A stretch of DNA of 64,000 nucleotides, from the NCBI GenBank assembly GCA_027886175.1, contig JAJNNQ010000003.1, positions 1,510,001 through 1,574,000 of the forward strand, read 5' to 3'. Numbering within the stretch: the stretch's first letter is position 1; every line of letters starts with the position of its first letter. This DNA comes from Phylloscopus collybita (Eukaryota; Chordata; Aves; Passeriformes; Phylloscopidae). Of this stretch, positions 46,162 to 56,630 are shown one piece after another. Below the pieces are notes generated by a model. The model was not told the DNA's origin. It ran no database searches and worked only from the letters and a program-made list of their open reading frames with translations. Made by a program: the position numbers and the translations under genes.

Positions 46162-46689
46162 GTGAGTGTTTGTCCCGTTTTTCAGTCAGAATTTATCCCA
46201 TCTTTAGCCCCTGGAATGGGATGTGACCCCACAGCCTTTGCTGTGCAGCTCCTGACAAAATCCCTGCTCTGGAGAGGTTGGGATAAAGAGGATCCCACAG
46301 GAGCAATCCCACAGGAAGTTCATCAGGAGTTTTGGAGTTACAAAGGAATTTTAGAACAAAATATAGTTAATGTAGCACTGGGAAATTTAAGATAAATAAA
46401 AAATCAGGACAAATGGGTTTCTGTAGTTGGAAACCTGGTGGAAAACTCAGAACTTGCAAAGTTTTAAACACAGGACGGAGTTAAGGTAATTTTAAATCAT
46501 TGTGGCTTAACTTGAGCAAATTCCTTTGGGAGCACTGGAGTTGGAAATAAAAGGACTCACACAGAGGGGTTTTTTTTAGGAATTAGAAAGTTAAAAATGA
46601 CCTGCAGTGAAGAAATCAATGTGAGTTCTGTAGGATGGACACAGAGAGCAGGGATCAGGCCATGTCCAGGGATGAATTGCAATTTCCAG

Positions 46690-46740
46690 TGATTGTGATC
46701 TTTAAGATCCCTCCCAAGCCAAACTATTTTGGGATTCCCT
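46690..46740 (+). mobile_element. CR1 LINE 3'-terminal remnant
   Basis: GTGATCTTTAAGATCCCTCC followed by CAAGCCAAACTATTTTGGGA and TTCCCT is a diverged CR1 terminus. It joins the minisatellite directly. Confidence 0.72.
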
Positions 46741-47065
46741 GGAGTGGCCACTGAGGCTCCAGGGAGGTTCTCCAGGAAGTTCTCCAGGGGAGATCTCCAG
46801 AGAGGTTCTCCAGGGAGGATCTCCAGGGAAGTTCTCCAGGGGAGGTTCTCCAGAGAGGTTCTCCAGGAACTTCTCCAGGGGAGATCTCCAGAGAGGTTCT
46901 CCAGGAAGTTCTCCAGGGGAGATCTCCAGATAGGTTCTCCAGAGAGGTTCTCCAGGGAGGTTCTCCAGGGAAGTACTCCAGGGGAGATCTCCAGAGAGGT
47001 TCTCCAGGGAAGTTCTCCAGAGGAGATCTCCAGAGAGGTTCTCCAGGGAGGATCTCCTGAGAAGT
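46739..47065. repeat. 12/13-bp minisatellite, second locus of the family at 41991
   Basis: About 25 units of GGTTCTCCAGGGA, GGAGATCTCCAGAGA and related words, preceded by the same 24-bp flank (CTGGAGTGGCCACTGAGG plus CTCCAG, 46739-46762) as the array at 41991. It ends at GGATCTCCTGAGAAGTC, 145 bp before the last RSRC1 exon. A 128-codon frame (GRFSREVLQ-type) is a repeat artefact. Confidence 0.95.
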
Positions 47066-47209
47066 CTCTGCTTTTATTGATGTTTTTGGGTCACCTTTGT
47101 CTTCACCCACCCTGAGCTGTTCCTGTGGCACTGGGGCAGCCGTGGCTGCTCCAGGAGGTGCTGGCAGAGGTGGGGTTGCTGATGGTGCCAATTCTCTCCC
47201 CGTGGGCAG

Positions 47210-47302
47210 CTGTTCATCGAGAAGGCCGAGGCTGAGGAGAAGTGGTTCCAGAGGTTGGTTGCCCTGCGCCAGGAGCGGCTGATGGGGAGCCCCGTGGCCT
47301 GA
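47210..47302 (+). CDS. RSRC1: RSRC1 terminal coding exon
   Basis: Encodes 30 residues starting [20 protein letters not shown] and ending [10 protein letters not shown], then TGA at 47300-47302. Human RSRC1 ends [20 protein letters not shown] plus [10 protein letters not shown], so this is the true C-terminus and the gene is intact here. This compact helical tail is the most conserved part of the protein. The acceptor ends CCGTGGGCAG; phase 0 continues from the previous exon. The 155 residues encoded in the window are slightly less than half of a protein of about 334 residues. Confidence 0.97.
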   Translation: MFIEKAEAEEKWFQRLVALRQERLMGSPVA

Positions 47303-47410
47303 CAGCTCCCAGGACCATCCCAGGCCAGTTCCCACACGGAATTCCTACACTCAGTTCTTCTTTCTGTCTCTTAGGGGAGATTTGAATGAGCTGTGCAGGC
47401 AGGGAGGGTT

Positions 47411-47506
47411 TCACCTGGATAACCAGGAATGTTCTCCCCTGCTCCATCTGGATAACCAGGAATGTTCTGCCCTGCTCCACCTGGATAACCAGGAATGTCC
47501 TGTCCT
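47411..47506. repeat. 33-bp tandem repeat in RSRC1 3' UTR, three copies
   Basis: The unit contains CTGGATAACCAGGAATGTTC and CCCTGCTCCA. TGGATAACCA gives each copy a small inverted-repeat character. It is part of the mature mRNA if the 3' UTR call is right. Confidence 0.93.
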
Positions 47507-48121
47507 GGTTCTCTCCAGGCTGCAGATGGGCAGGGCAGCACAGCCAGGGGCTTTTCCTCTTTTTGGAGGGAATTCCTCAGGTGCCAAACACCTGGCAGCC
47601 CATGGAACATCATTTATCCATTTTATGGTGGGAGTTGGGAGAAGAATGGGAAGCTGGGGCTGAGGGCTGGGACACTCAGGGGTGGGTGGTGCCATCCCAG
47701 GCCACTCCCTGTCCTGCAGCTGGAGAGGATCCAGGATCCATCACTGTTGTCCTTTCCTCCTTCCTTCTGTGGAATCCTGAATATCCGGGCAGGGAATATC
47801 CTGGATCTCCTGGCTGAGGGAATCTTCTCCCTGGATGTGTTCATCCATCTGCTCCCAGTTCCTCCCCCTGGCTGGGAAAAAGCTCCACATTTCCTGGAGC
47901 ATCTGCCACTCCTGCAGCTCCAAATGAGGGATTTTACCAATCTCATCGTTGCTGTAATTACCAAATTAGGGAATTGTCACACACCCATGGAGCTCCCTTT
48001 GGTCAGGTGGGACTTGCAGTTCATCAAAGTTTATCTGAACATCTGAATTTAGCCTGGATAAACTTCCACAGGAATCTGCCCATCATCCATCTAAGTGCAG
48101 GAGATCAACCTGCATCCAGTA

Positions 48122-48127
48122 AATAAA
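48122..48127 (+). terminator. RSRC1: Possible proximal poly(A) signal AATAAA
   Basis: First AATAAA after the RSRC1 stop, about 820 bp downstream. It is followed by A-rich rather than GT-rich sequence, so it is a weaker candidate. Confidence 0.3.
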
Positions 48128-48579
48128 ACACAAAAGTATTTCTGCAGCAAAGCTGGGAGGAACCTGTGGCAGCAGGAGAGGAGAGAACGGAGCCCCACCT
48201 CTGGATGTGCCTCACTGGAACTCCCCAGCATCAGCAGCCCCCTGGGAAGCTGCTTTTTGGGATTATTTCTCCTGGTTCTCAGACCTGTGGTGATAAAGGA
48301 TGGAGGCTGACTCTGGAAATGGACTTTGCTTGTCTTATTTTTTATTTTAGATCCCGGATGCAACAGGAAATTGTATTGAATTCACATCCTGGCTCATTTT
48401 TACTTCCTTTATGAAGTGTTAGTTTGACTTTATCCTGCAACAAAATATCCCAGGACCTTGTCTGCTGGAAAAAGTGAGGGGAAAAAAATTGTTTCCCTTG
48501 TTTCATTTCAGCATTTTCAAATGATAAATATTTGTCATTGCTGTGTTTTCTAATCACCTTTTATGTTTCTGTCATAGAA

Positions 48580-48585
48580 AATAAA
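48580..48585 (+). terminator. RSRC1: Possible poly(A) signal AATAAA
   Basis: AATAAA in GAAAATAAAAACTG, with a GT-rich element (ACGTTGTGTTGG) about 50 bp downstream. Confidence 0.4.
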
Positions 48586-48747
48586 AACTGATGTCCATGG
48601 AAGGTGCAGGTGTAAATTCCTTTCCACACGTTGTGTTGGATAATTCTGGTGCTTTTATTGGATGTAAAATGATTCCTTTTATTTGCAGCCCTGTAGAATA
48701 TTAGAAAGTTTTGCAATAGGCTGTAAATAGATTTAAGGTATTAGATT

Positions 48748-48753
48748 AATAAA
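48748..48753 (+). terminator. RSRC1: Probable RSRC1 poly(A) signal AATAAA
   Basis: AATAAA in GATTAATAAACAAGAG, followed within 10-40 bp by TTTGTTTATTTCTTATTTAT and GTTTATT, a good T-rich downstream element. The preceding 400 bp are repeat-free and AT-rich. Confidence 0.5.
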
Positions 48754-50834
48754 CAAGAGTTTGTTTATTTCTTATTTATTGTTTATTAATCAACATCTAA
48801 ATTTGCTGGAGGAGAGTTGGGAGCAAGAGCTGGAAACAACATTTAGATAATCCCAGCTGAATGGAAAATGCACTGAAATATCCCAAACATCACTGGAAAT
48901 ATCGGGATAAAGTTGATTTTTATAGTTCCAGTAGCAGCTCAGTGGTCAGAATATCCAGGAATTCCTCAGGATTCTGCACTTTTCATGGAATAACGACTTG
49001 GTTATTGCCTCAGGGGGTTCATTGAAGAGGGATTTTTGTGGTTTCTATCCTGCCACCCTTCCCAGTCCCTGCCTGGAGCACTGGGGCGTGGAACTGGGAA
49101 GCTGCTGGTGTTGGAGAGGAGGGAATTGTCAGGGTGGAGTTTGTGGCAGTGCCAGAGGTGCTGCCAGCCCTGCAGGGACACTGCAGAGGGGTCTGTGCTC
49201 ACTGGGGGCTTTTCCATGGATCCTCCCCTGCCTTTGCTCCTGGGAGGGGCACAGAGCTCGTGTCAGGGTTGGGTGTGAACATTTGGGACAGATTCCAGTG
49301 GGACAAACTTTGCTTTTCCTTCAGCAGCATCCTGGGATCAATTATTCATTTTCCTGCCAAGGGCAGGGAGGGGTTGGAATAGCAGGAATGGGACAGGCAG
49401 CCCCAGCAGGAATCAGCTTTGCTCTGTGTGACCCAGGTGGATTTGGAAGTTTCTGTTGGAGTTGTTTCACCCTTGGACACATTAGAAGGGGTTGTGTCCA
49501 AGGAAATGTGCCCTCCACCATTCCATGGTGGAATTTCCCTGAGGAAAGGGGAGGATGTGTGACCTCATCAGCCAGGTCTGAATGAATTCATGCCAGCAGC
49601 TGGCCATAAACCCCACAAATGCACAAATTATCACCACCAGCCTGGAGAAATGCACTGCTGGCTCCAACCCACACTGCTCCTGATCCAATAATCCCACTCG
49701 TTCTAATCTCCTCAATCTGAGCCCGTGACAATAATCCTGGGCTTTAGTTCCTGGGATTTTCAGTTCTGATGTTTTCACATTTAGGACTTTTTCCTACAGA
49801 AAGTTCATCTTTTTCTTGTCTTTTCCACTTTGCTCCTGGTGAGAGGGAGCAGATTCCTGAGCAGGAAAGGGGGGGAAGCAGCTGTGTGTCAGCTCTCCTG
49901 TAAAACAGGATTTTAGCTCCTCTGCAGCCTGCAGCTTTGTCCCTCAGGACTGAGCTCCTGCTGATGCCAGACTGCCTGAGCTGGGGAGTGCAGGAGTGGG
50001 AAGCTGAAGCTGGAACTGGAGCTTTTCTGACTCCTGGGAGTCAGCAGAGCCCTGTGCCCCAGGAATTCCAGGAGCAGAGTCATTCCCTGAGCTGCAGAGC
50101 AGCCACCTTCCATTCCCATGGAGCCAGGGCAGTGTGGCTGCTCCTCCTTCCTCCAGCACTGTTGGGTGTGGGGTGACTGCCTGCAGAGGAGCTGGGCCTG
50201 GTTTTGAAGTCATTATTATTATTATCATGATCATTATTTTAGGAAGATTTTGCTGCTCCAGTGATGCTGTCAGGGAAAACACTCCCAGCCAGGAGATCAA
50301 ATGTTGCTCCTTCTGCTGCAGTCACTCCAGGAGGGCAGCACTGGATGATCCCAAGGCCTCTCTGTCCCAGCAGTAACCCAAACCCAGCCCTCTGCATGAT
50401 GACAGGTTTCCATTTGTCAGCTTACAAGGAGGGAGTTATTTTTAGTGGGGATCCTTGAACTCCAGAAACCTTGGTGAGGAGGGATCAGCTGGAACCTGGC
50501 ACTGACCCCAAGGCTGGAGGGGGCTGTGGAGCCTCCTCACCTTGAAAATGACACCAAATCCTAAAAAACCACAATTAACCAGGATTGAAAATCTTCCCCA
50601 CTTGCAGTCTGGACTTGGGGCAGCCTTGTCTGGTTTGTTTTTCCCTGTCTGGCTGAGCAGCAGCAGTGGCTGGGCTGGTTGGTGACACTGAGCCCTGAGT
50701 CACTCTGGAGCTGCCACAGGGGACACGAGGTGGCTCCTGGTGCTGGGAGGTGGCAGCAGGGGAAGGGAGGAGGGAGGAGGAAGCTCAGCCTCCTGCCCAG
50801 CTCCCACATTCCAGCTGCTGCTCTGCTCCCTCAG

Positions 50835-51335
50835 CAGAGCCCAGAGGAGGCCACGGAGCTGCTCCAGGGCTGGAGCCCCTCTGGAGCCAGGGGAGAAAAG
50901 AGAAGAGAAGAGAAGAGAAGAGAAGAGAAGAGAAGAGAAGAGAAGAGAAGAGAAGAGAAGAGAAGAGAAGAGAAGAGAAGAGAAGAGAAGAGAAGAGAAG
51001 AGGAGAGCTCAGAACCCCTCCAGGGCCTGAAGGGGCTCCAGGAGAGCTGGGGAGGGACTGGGGACAAGGGCTGGAGGGACAGGGCACAGGGAATGGCTCC
51101 CAGAGCCAGAGGGCAGGGCTGGGTGGGAGATTGGGCAGGAATTCCTGGGCTGGAATTGCCAGAGCAGCTGTGGCTGCCCCTGGATCCCTGGCAGTGCCAA
51201 AGACCAGGTTGGACATTGGGGCTGGAGCAACCTGGGACAGTGGGAGGTGTCCCTGCCATGGCAGGGGTGAGAATTAAATGATCTTTAAGTTCCTTCCCAC
51301 TCAAACCATTCCAGGATTCTGGGATTCTGTACCAG
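50835..51335 (+). mobile_element. CR1 LINE 3'-end copy, long form, with internal microsatellite
   Basis: It starts with GAGGAGGCCACGGAGCTGCT and CAGGGCTGGAGCCCCTCTGG, is interrupted by an AGAAG microsatellite, and resumes at CTCAGAACCCCTCCAGGGCC, GGGAATGGCTCCCAGAGCCA, CTGCCCCTGGATCCCTGGCA and the terminus CCACTCAAACCATTCCAGGA. Comparison with the copies at 10945 and 36135 shows that the microsatellite replaces the short GGAGAGGAGAAGG motif of CR1. Confidence 0.93.
50892..51002. repeat. Pentanucleotide microsatellite (AGAAG)n, about 22 copies
   Basis: About 110 bp of almost perfect AGAAG repeats, purine-only on the plus strand, inside a CR1 copy. Purity suggests it is young and likely polymorphic. 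Confidence 0.97.
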
Positions 51336-53361
51336 GGAATTGAACAGTATTTCGTTATAAATTCTCATCTTATTTCAGGCTTGTACCAATTCCTGAACTG
51401 GGCAATTGGGACCTGAAATGATATTTAAATCAAATATTAATTTCCATGTTGTTACATGGAAACATCTCCCTCCAGTCCTTGCTTTTATCTGACATTTCCC
51501 AACAATTTCTCACCAACTGCCTTGGCTGATGTCACCCATGGACTGAAATCAGCTCTGGAACAGCACAATCCAAAGGCCTCTCCCACCAAAAATACACTTT
51601 GGAAATTGCAGTGCAGCTCTGAGGCCACCTGGACAGGAGTGAGGACACCTCACTTGTGCCCATCCGTGGGAAATGGAAATGGGAGCTGCTGGGATGGAGC
51701 CCTGGCTGGCTGAGCCCTCTCAGGTTCCCTTCAACCTTGCTCCTGACATTGCTGGGCAGGGTCCCCAGGTGCTCCCATTTTTCCCAAAATACTTGGAAAA
51801 CCCCTATTTTTCCTAAGTCTGCTGTTTCTCCCTAGCTGGGTAAGCAAAGCTAAACGTTTGCAAGTTTGGGACTGCAAGAAATGCAGTTAGAAAAGAAGCA
51901 ATTGTGTAATAAAAGCTGGGGGTTGTTCTCAAGTGAGCAGTGAAACCTCTCCTGGCTGATTAGAACTGACAATTAATCCTTGGCCAGAACCTGAGCTGGT
52001 GCCTCGATGTTGTGATAACTTGTGCACTGAGTACGCTCAGTTTGTCCAGGACTAATTGGAACATGGAATTAATGAGCTCTGCTGAAGTAGCAGGAGGTGT
52101 TTTTTAGCTGCAGCCACCAGCAGCCCGAGGCAGGAGAGCCCTTTGGAACAAACACTGGGCACAGGTTTGGAACAGGGACTCCAAAGTGCCTTCACCTGGT
52201 GCCAGTCCCAGGAAAACTTGGATTTGGATCCCTGTGGAAAAGGGCTCCTGGAAGCCTTAAATAAATCAAGCAGCTCCTGCTGCCCAGGTGAGATTTTTTT
52301 TTATCTATTCTCTATTTTTGTCTGATTTTTCAGCTTGAGGCCAAACCTGGGCTCAGCTGTGATGACCTGAGACAGATTTTCCCTGGGAAAAACCTCCAAA
52401 ACACCACCCCAAATCCCAGGATCTCTGCTCCTGGTGTCTTTGGAGAGGAATCAGGGGCTTCCCACAGGTTTTGCTGTCCCTGGATCCAAAACCCAAGAGG
52501 TTTTTCCCCCTCCTCACCCACTGCTGGAGCTGAGGCTGCAACAGGGATTTTTTTTTTCCCTCCCTTGCAGTGCCACAGAGAAGCTGCCAGGATTTCAGGA
52601 ATTTCAGGAATAACTCTGCCATCCCACAGAAGCTGTTCAAGCACCTTCAACAGGTGTTCTTTGGTGACTTGGGAATGGCAAAGAGCTGCAGCTCAGCATC
52701 AGAATTCCCTGTGCTTCCCAAGGCTTTACCCATCACCAGTTCCTGCCCACGATGGCAGCAGAGCTCATTTAGAGAAATTCAAATTTGGAGCAAATCCTGC
52801 AATCAGAGCTCCCACTGGAACCAGCGTGGTCCTGGTGTTTTGAAAGAATTCTTTCTGTGCCTCACTTTTCACTCTGCTAAACAAAGGCAGGAGGAGATAA
52901 AGGTGACTGAGTTGGGGCTGGTGAAAAGAAATCAGTTCAGCCAAGGCAGTTGGTGAGAAACTGTTGGGAAATGTCAGATAAAAGCAAGGATTGGAGGGAG
53001 ATGTGCAAGAACATGGGAATTAATATTTGATTTAAATACCTCTGGTTCAGATGATGGAAAATGAAGGTCAGGAATTCATTAAAGCCCAAACCTCAGGAAC
53101 TCTCCAGTGGATCACTGCTGCAGAGATGATTTGAGAAGCAACATCCCAGTACTTTTTAAAAAACCCAGAAGTTTATCCTGGCTGTCTTGGGGATGAGCTG
53201 GGATAGCAGTGATGTGCCAGGCCCTGGGCTGGCTGTGTCACATGCAGCTCTTGGGGACACTCTGGCAGCTCCTCACCAAACCCCCAGCCTGGGTAAATCC
53301 CAAAGAAAACACCAAGGAGGCATCCCAATGAATCCAGCCTGGCAATCCCTACAGTTACTGC

Positions 53362-53900
53362 TGTTCTGTGCTCAGGCTGGTGTTTTACACTGGTATTTGA
53401 TGGGTATTCTGTACTCAGATTGGTATTTTACATTGATATTTTATGGGTATTCTGTACTCAGATTGGTGTTTTCCATTGATATTTGATGGGTATTCTGTAC
53501 TCAGATTGGTGTTTTCCATTGATATTTTATGGATATGCTGTACTCAGATTGTTCTACACTGGTATTTTATGGGTATTCTGTACTCAGATTGGTGTTTTCC
53601 ATTGATATTTTATGGATATTCTGTACTCAGATTGTTCTACACTGGTATTTTATGGGTATTCTGTACTCAGATTGGTGTTTTCCATTGATATTTTATGGAT
53701 ATTCTGTACTCAGATTGTTTTACATTGATATTTGATGGGTATTCTGTACCCAGGCTGTGTTTTACATTGGTATTTGATGGGTATTCTTTACTCAGATTGT
53801 TCTACACTGGTATTTGATGGGTATTCTGTACTCAGATTGTTTTACATTGATATTTTATGGGTATTCTGTACCCAGGCTGGTGTTTCACATTGGTATTTGT
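53362..53900. repeat. 40/43-bp tandem array, about 13 copies
   Basis: Units contain GGGTATTCTGTACTCAGATT, followed either by GGTGTTTTCCATTGATATTT (43-bp type) or GTTCTACACTGGTATTTTAT (40-bp type). The two types are interspersed. Frames of 60-107 codons (MGILYSDWCFPLIFDGY-like) are artefacts. Confidence 0.96.
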
Positions 53901-55789
53901 CACCAAATTTCAGCTCCCTCCCAGAAACAAACCAAAAGAAATCCAAATTTCCCCACTTTGCTGAGGCATGGAAGCCTCATAACACCCATGACACAAGCCA
54001 AGGATGCCTCCTGCTCTCAGGGGACGTTTGCTGCCCTGCCAGCATTAGTTATTAGCTCATCCTTAATTGATACCCTCTAATTTGTGTGGGCTGAAGGAAG
54101 CTGGGCTGCACTGAGCTATAAAAGGAAGGCCATCAGCAGCCTGCACGAGTTGGTGACAGCTCTATTTATAGGCCAGCCCAGGCCCCAAAATGTGTTTCTT
54201 CCCCTTTTTTGGTGCTGCAAGTTCAGGGTTAGGAGTTCCTGCAGTCAGGAGTTCCTCCTGCAGCCTCTAAGTGACTCCTTTTATCAGCTGCACACACACA
54301 AGGGCAGCTTGTAGGGATATTTCCACAAAGAGAGGGCATGGGGAGGTTTTTCTGTCACAAGCTGTTGGGTGGGAAGTGGAAAAAAAATGGAATAATAGTA
54401 AAAGAAATTGATTTTTTTTTTTTCCTGTAGAAAGGAGGAATTGTCTTTCCCTGGTTTGTATAAAATAGAGTTCAACTTATCCAGGTGAGGCTGACAGCAC
54501 AGTCCTGACCAGGTATTTTCTGTTTCATCAGAACAAAACCACCCCTGGTCAACACTTGGCTCTGATTGCTCGTTCCCCTCGTTAGGGTAATTAATGACCC
54601 AACTTTTAAATCTTGTCAGACCCAGCACCTTCAGAGGAAACTCACAGGATTCAGATTGGATTTCAACAGAAAAAACCTGCTGATAATGAGCTAAGGAGCA
54701 TTAATTCTTTCTTTCCTCTTGGTTTCTTCTTTGTGTGTACAAACCAGGTATTTCCTTTGAAATTTTACTGTTTAATTTCCATCTGTATTTATGTCCAAAA
54801 GAAGGGAACCTTGTAATTTAATTCTAATAATTAATGAATTGAAATCTGGCCAGCAGCAGCGTGTCCAGCCTCAGGAAGGGTTCTGGCTCCAGTTCTCCCA
54901 GCCCAGTTTGGCACTTTTCCCATTCAAACACGTATTCAGGAATGCAATTTTCACCTCCAAGTGTTAAAGCATCCCTGCTGCTTCAAAATAATCCTTGGAG
55001 AGGAATTAAGAGTGGATGGTTTCCTAGAAAGGCAGAAATGTTCCTGTGTTTTTCAGCAGTTGCACCAAGTGTTTCCCACAGATTTTAGTGTATTTTAGAT
55101 AAAAAGTTGATCTTTTTCAGCATTGCCAGCATGGATTTTTGCTCCAGAAAACACAAATCCAAAGGGAAAAAAAAAACAAACAAACCAAACCTCTCAGCAT
55201 GAGGAGTTAAGAGGAACCCAGGGGTTGGGAGGAAATATTTGGGGCAGGAACCTGAACAGGGATCTTTGGAAGGGAGAGAGAACAAGGGAATTACAAATAC
55301 CAACACAACATCAATGTGGCAAAATGACCTTTTGTTCTGGCTGCATGTGCTCCACAAAGCTCTGAAGTCTGGAGCAGATTTAAATAGTCCTATCACCAAA
55401 ATGAATAAGAATTAAGAAGGTAAATTAATTCCTAAGGGAAATCACTGTAGATCTCATTAGCTCAGGAACAAGACACCTTAAAACTTTTAATTAAAGATAA
55501 TATTTACTGCAAATGAATAAGAGTTGGCAGCTTTCAGCAGAAACCACAATCTCATTAATGCAAAGTTTTCTTCTATTAAGGCAGACATCATTAATCTCAT
55601 TGGAGATGCCCTCCAGCCTGACAGAGCTGCAGCACGAGGAGTTCCTTCCACAACTCTTTTCATCTGCACAAAGGAGCTGGGGCTGCAGCAGCCCCAGACC
55701 TGGAGAAGGGCTGAGAGCAATTACAGAGATCCCTGTGCAAACACAGCCCTGCATCCCTGGCACTGAGCATCCCATAATGAGCTCCTCCC

Positions 55790-56215
55790 AACAGCTGCAA
55801 AGGGAGCAGCAATGCAGCCCTGATCCCTGGGATCCTGCACAGGATCTGGGGAAAAATGGGAACAGCCACTGCAGCTCTGATCCCTCAGATCCTGCACAGG
55901 ATCTGGGGAAAATGGGAAAGGAAACAGCCACTGCAGCCCTGATCCCTCAGATCCTGCACAGGATCTGGGAAAAATGGGAAAGGGAGCAGCCACTGCAGCT
56001 CTGATCCCTGGGATCCTGCACAAGATCTGGGAGAAATGGGAAAGGGAGCAGCCACTGCAGCTCTGATCCCTGGGATCCTGCACAAGATCTGGGAGAAATG
56101 GGAAAGGGAGCAGCCACTGCAGCCCTGATCCCTGGGATCCTGCACAGGATCTGGGAGAAATGGGAAAGGGAGCAGCCACTGCAGCTCTGATCCCTGGATT
56201 CCTGCACAGGATGCA
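55790..56215. repeat. 62-bp tandem array, about 6.5 copies
   Basis: The unit contains GGATCCTGCACAGGATCTGG, GAGAAATGGGAAAGGGAGCA and GCCACTGCAGCTCTGATCCC. The part ATCCTGCACAGGAT is a perfect 14-bp palindrome repeated in most units. The last copies are the most alike. Frames of 100-163 codons on both strands are artefacts. Confidence 0.96.
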
Positions 56216-56384
56216 GGGCTGGAGCTGCTCTGGCTGGGAGAGATTTCATCCTTGGCAGTCAGAGCTGGCACAAACTGAGCCAGGGAAGTGTGGGTGGTGT
56301 GCAGTGCTGGGAACAGCTGTGGGGAAGTTCCACATCCCTGTCCCAGGGTTAGAAATCATTGCCTTTTACAGGGCTGAGTTCAGG

Positions 56385-56630
56385 GAATCATGGAATGGGA
56401 TCTGGATGGGCAGGGACACCTCCCACTGTCCCAGGTGCTCCCAGTGTCCAGCCTGGCCTTGGGCACTGCCAGGGATCCAGGGGCAGCCACAGCTGCTCTG
56501 GGAATCCCAGCCCAGCCCCTCCCCACCCTCCTTTCTTTTGGGAACAATCCTTTCCCAAAATCCCATCTATCCCTGCCCTCTGGCAGTGGGAAACCATTCC
56601 CTGTGTCCTGTCCCTCCTTAGATTCCCTGT
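56385..56630 (-). mobile_element. CR1 LINE 3'-end copy
   Basis: Reversed copy: GGAATCATGGAATGGGATCT, GGGCAGGGACACCTCCCACT, GGGATCCAGGGGCAGCCACA, CATCTATCCCTGCCCTCTGG, CCATTCCCTGTGTCCTGTCC. A short deletion near the 3' end removed the GGTTTGGGTTGGAAGG word. Confidence 0.9.

Larger units (their letters stand above)
46162..47209 (+). other. RSRC1: RSRC1 last intron (1.05 kb)
   Basis: Contains a CR1 remnant (46690-46740) followed at once by a minisatellite (46739-47065). The acceptor CTCCCCGTGGGCAG has a weak, G-interrupted pyrimidine tract. Confidence 0.92.
47303..48775 (+). other. RSRC1: RSRC1 probable 3' UTR
   Basis: After the stop there is no in-frame continuation and no AATAAA until 48122. 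The first 800 bp hold a 33-bp tandem repeat. From about 48350 the sequence becomes AT-rich and repeat-free, as in conserved 3' UTR ends, and leads to the poly(A) signal at 48748. The true end is not proven; earlier signals at 48122 and 48580 could be used instead. Confidence 0.6.
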
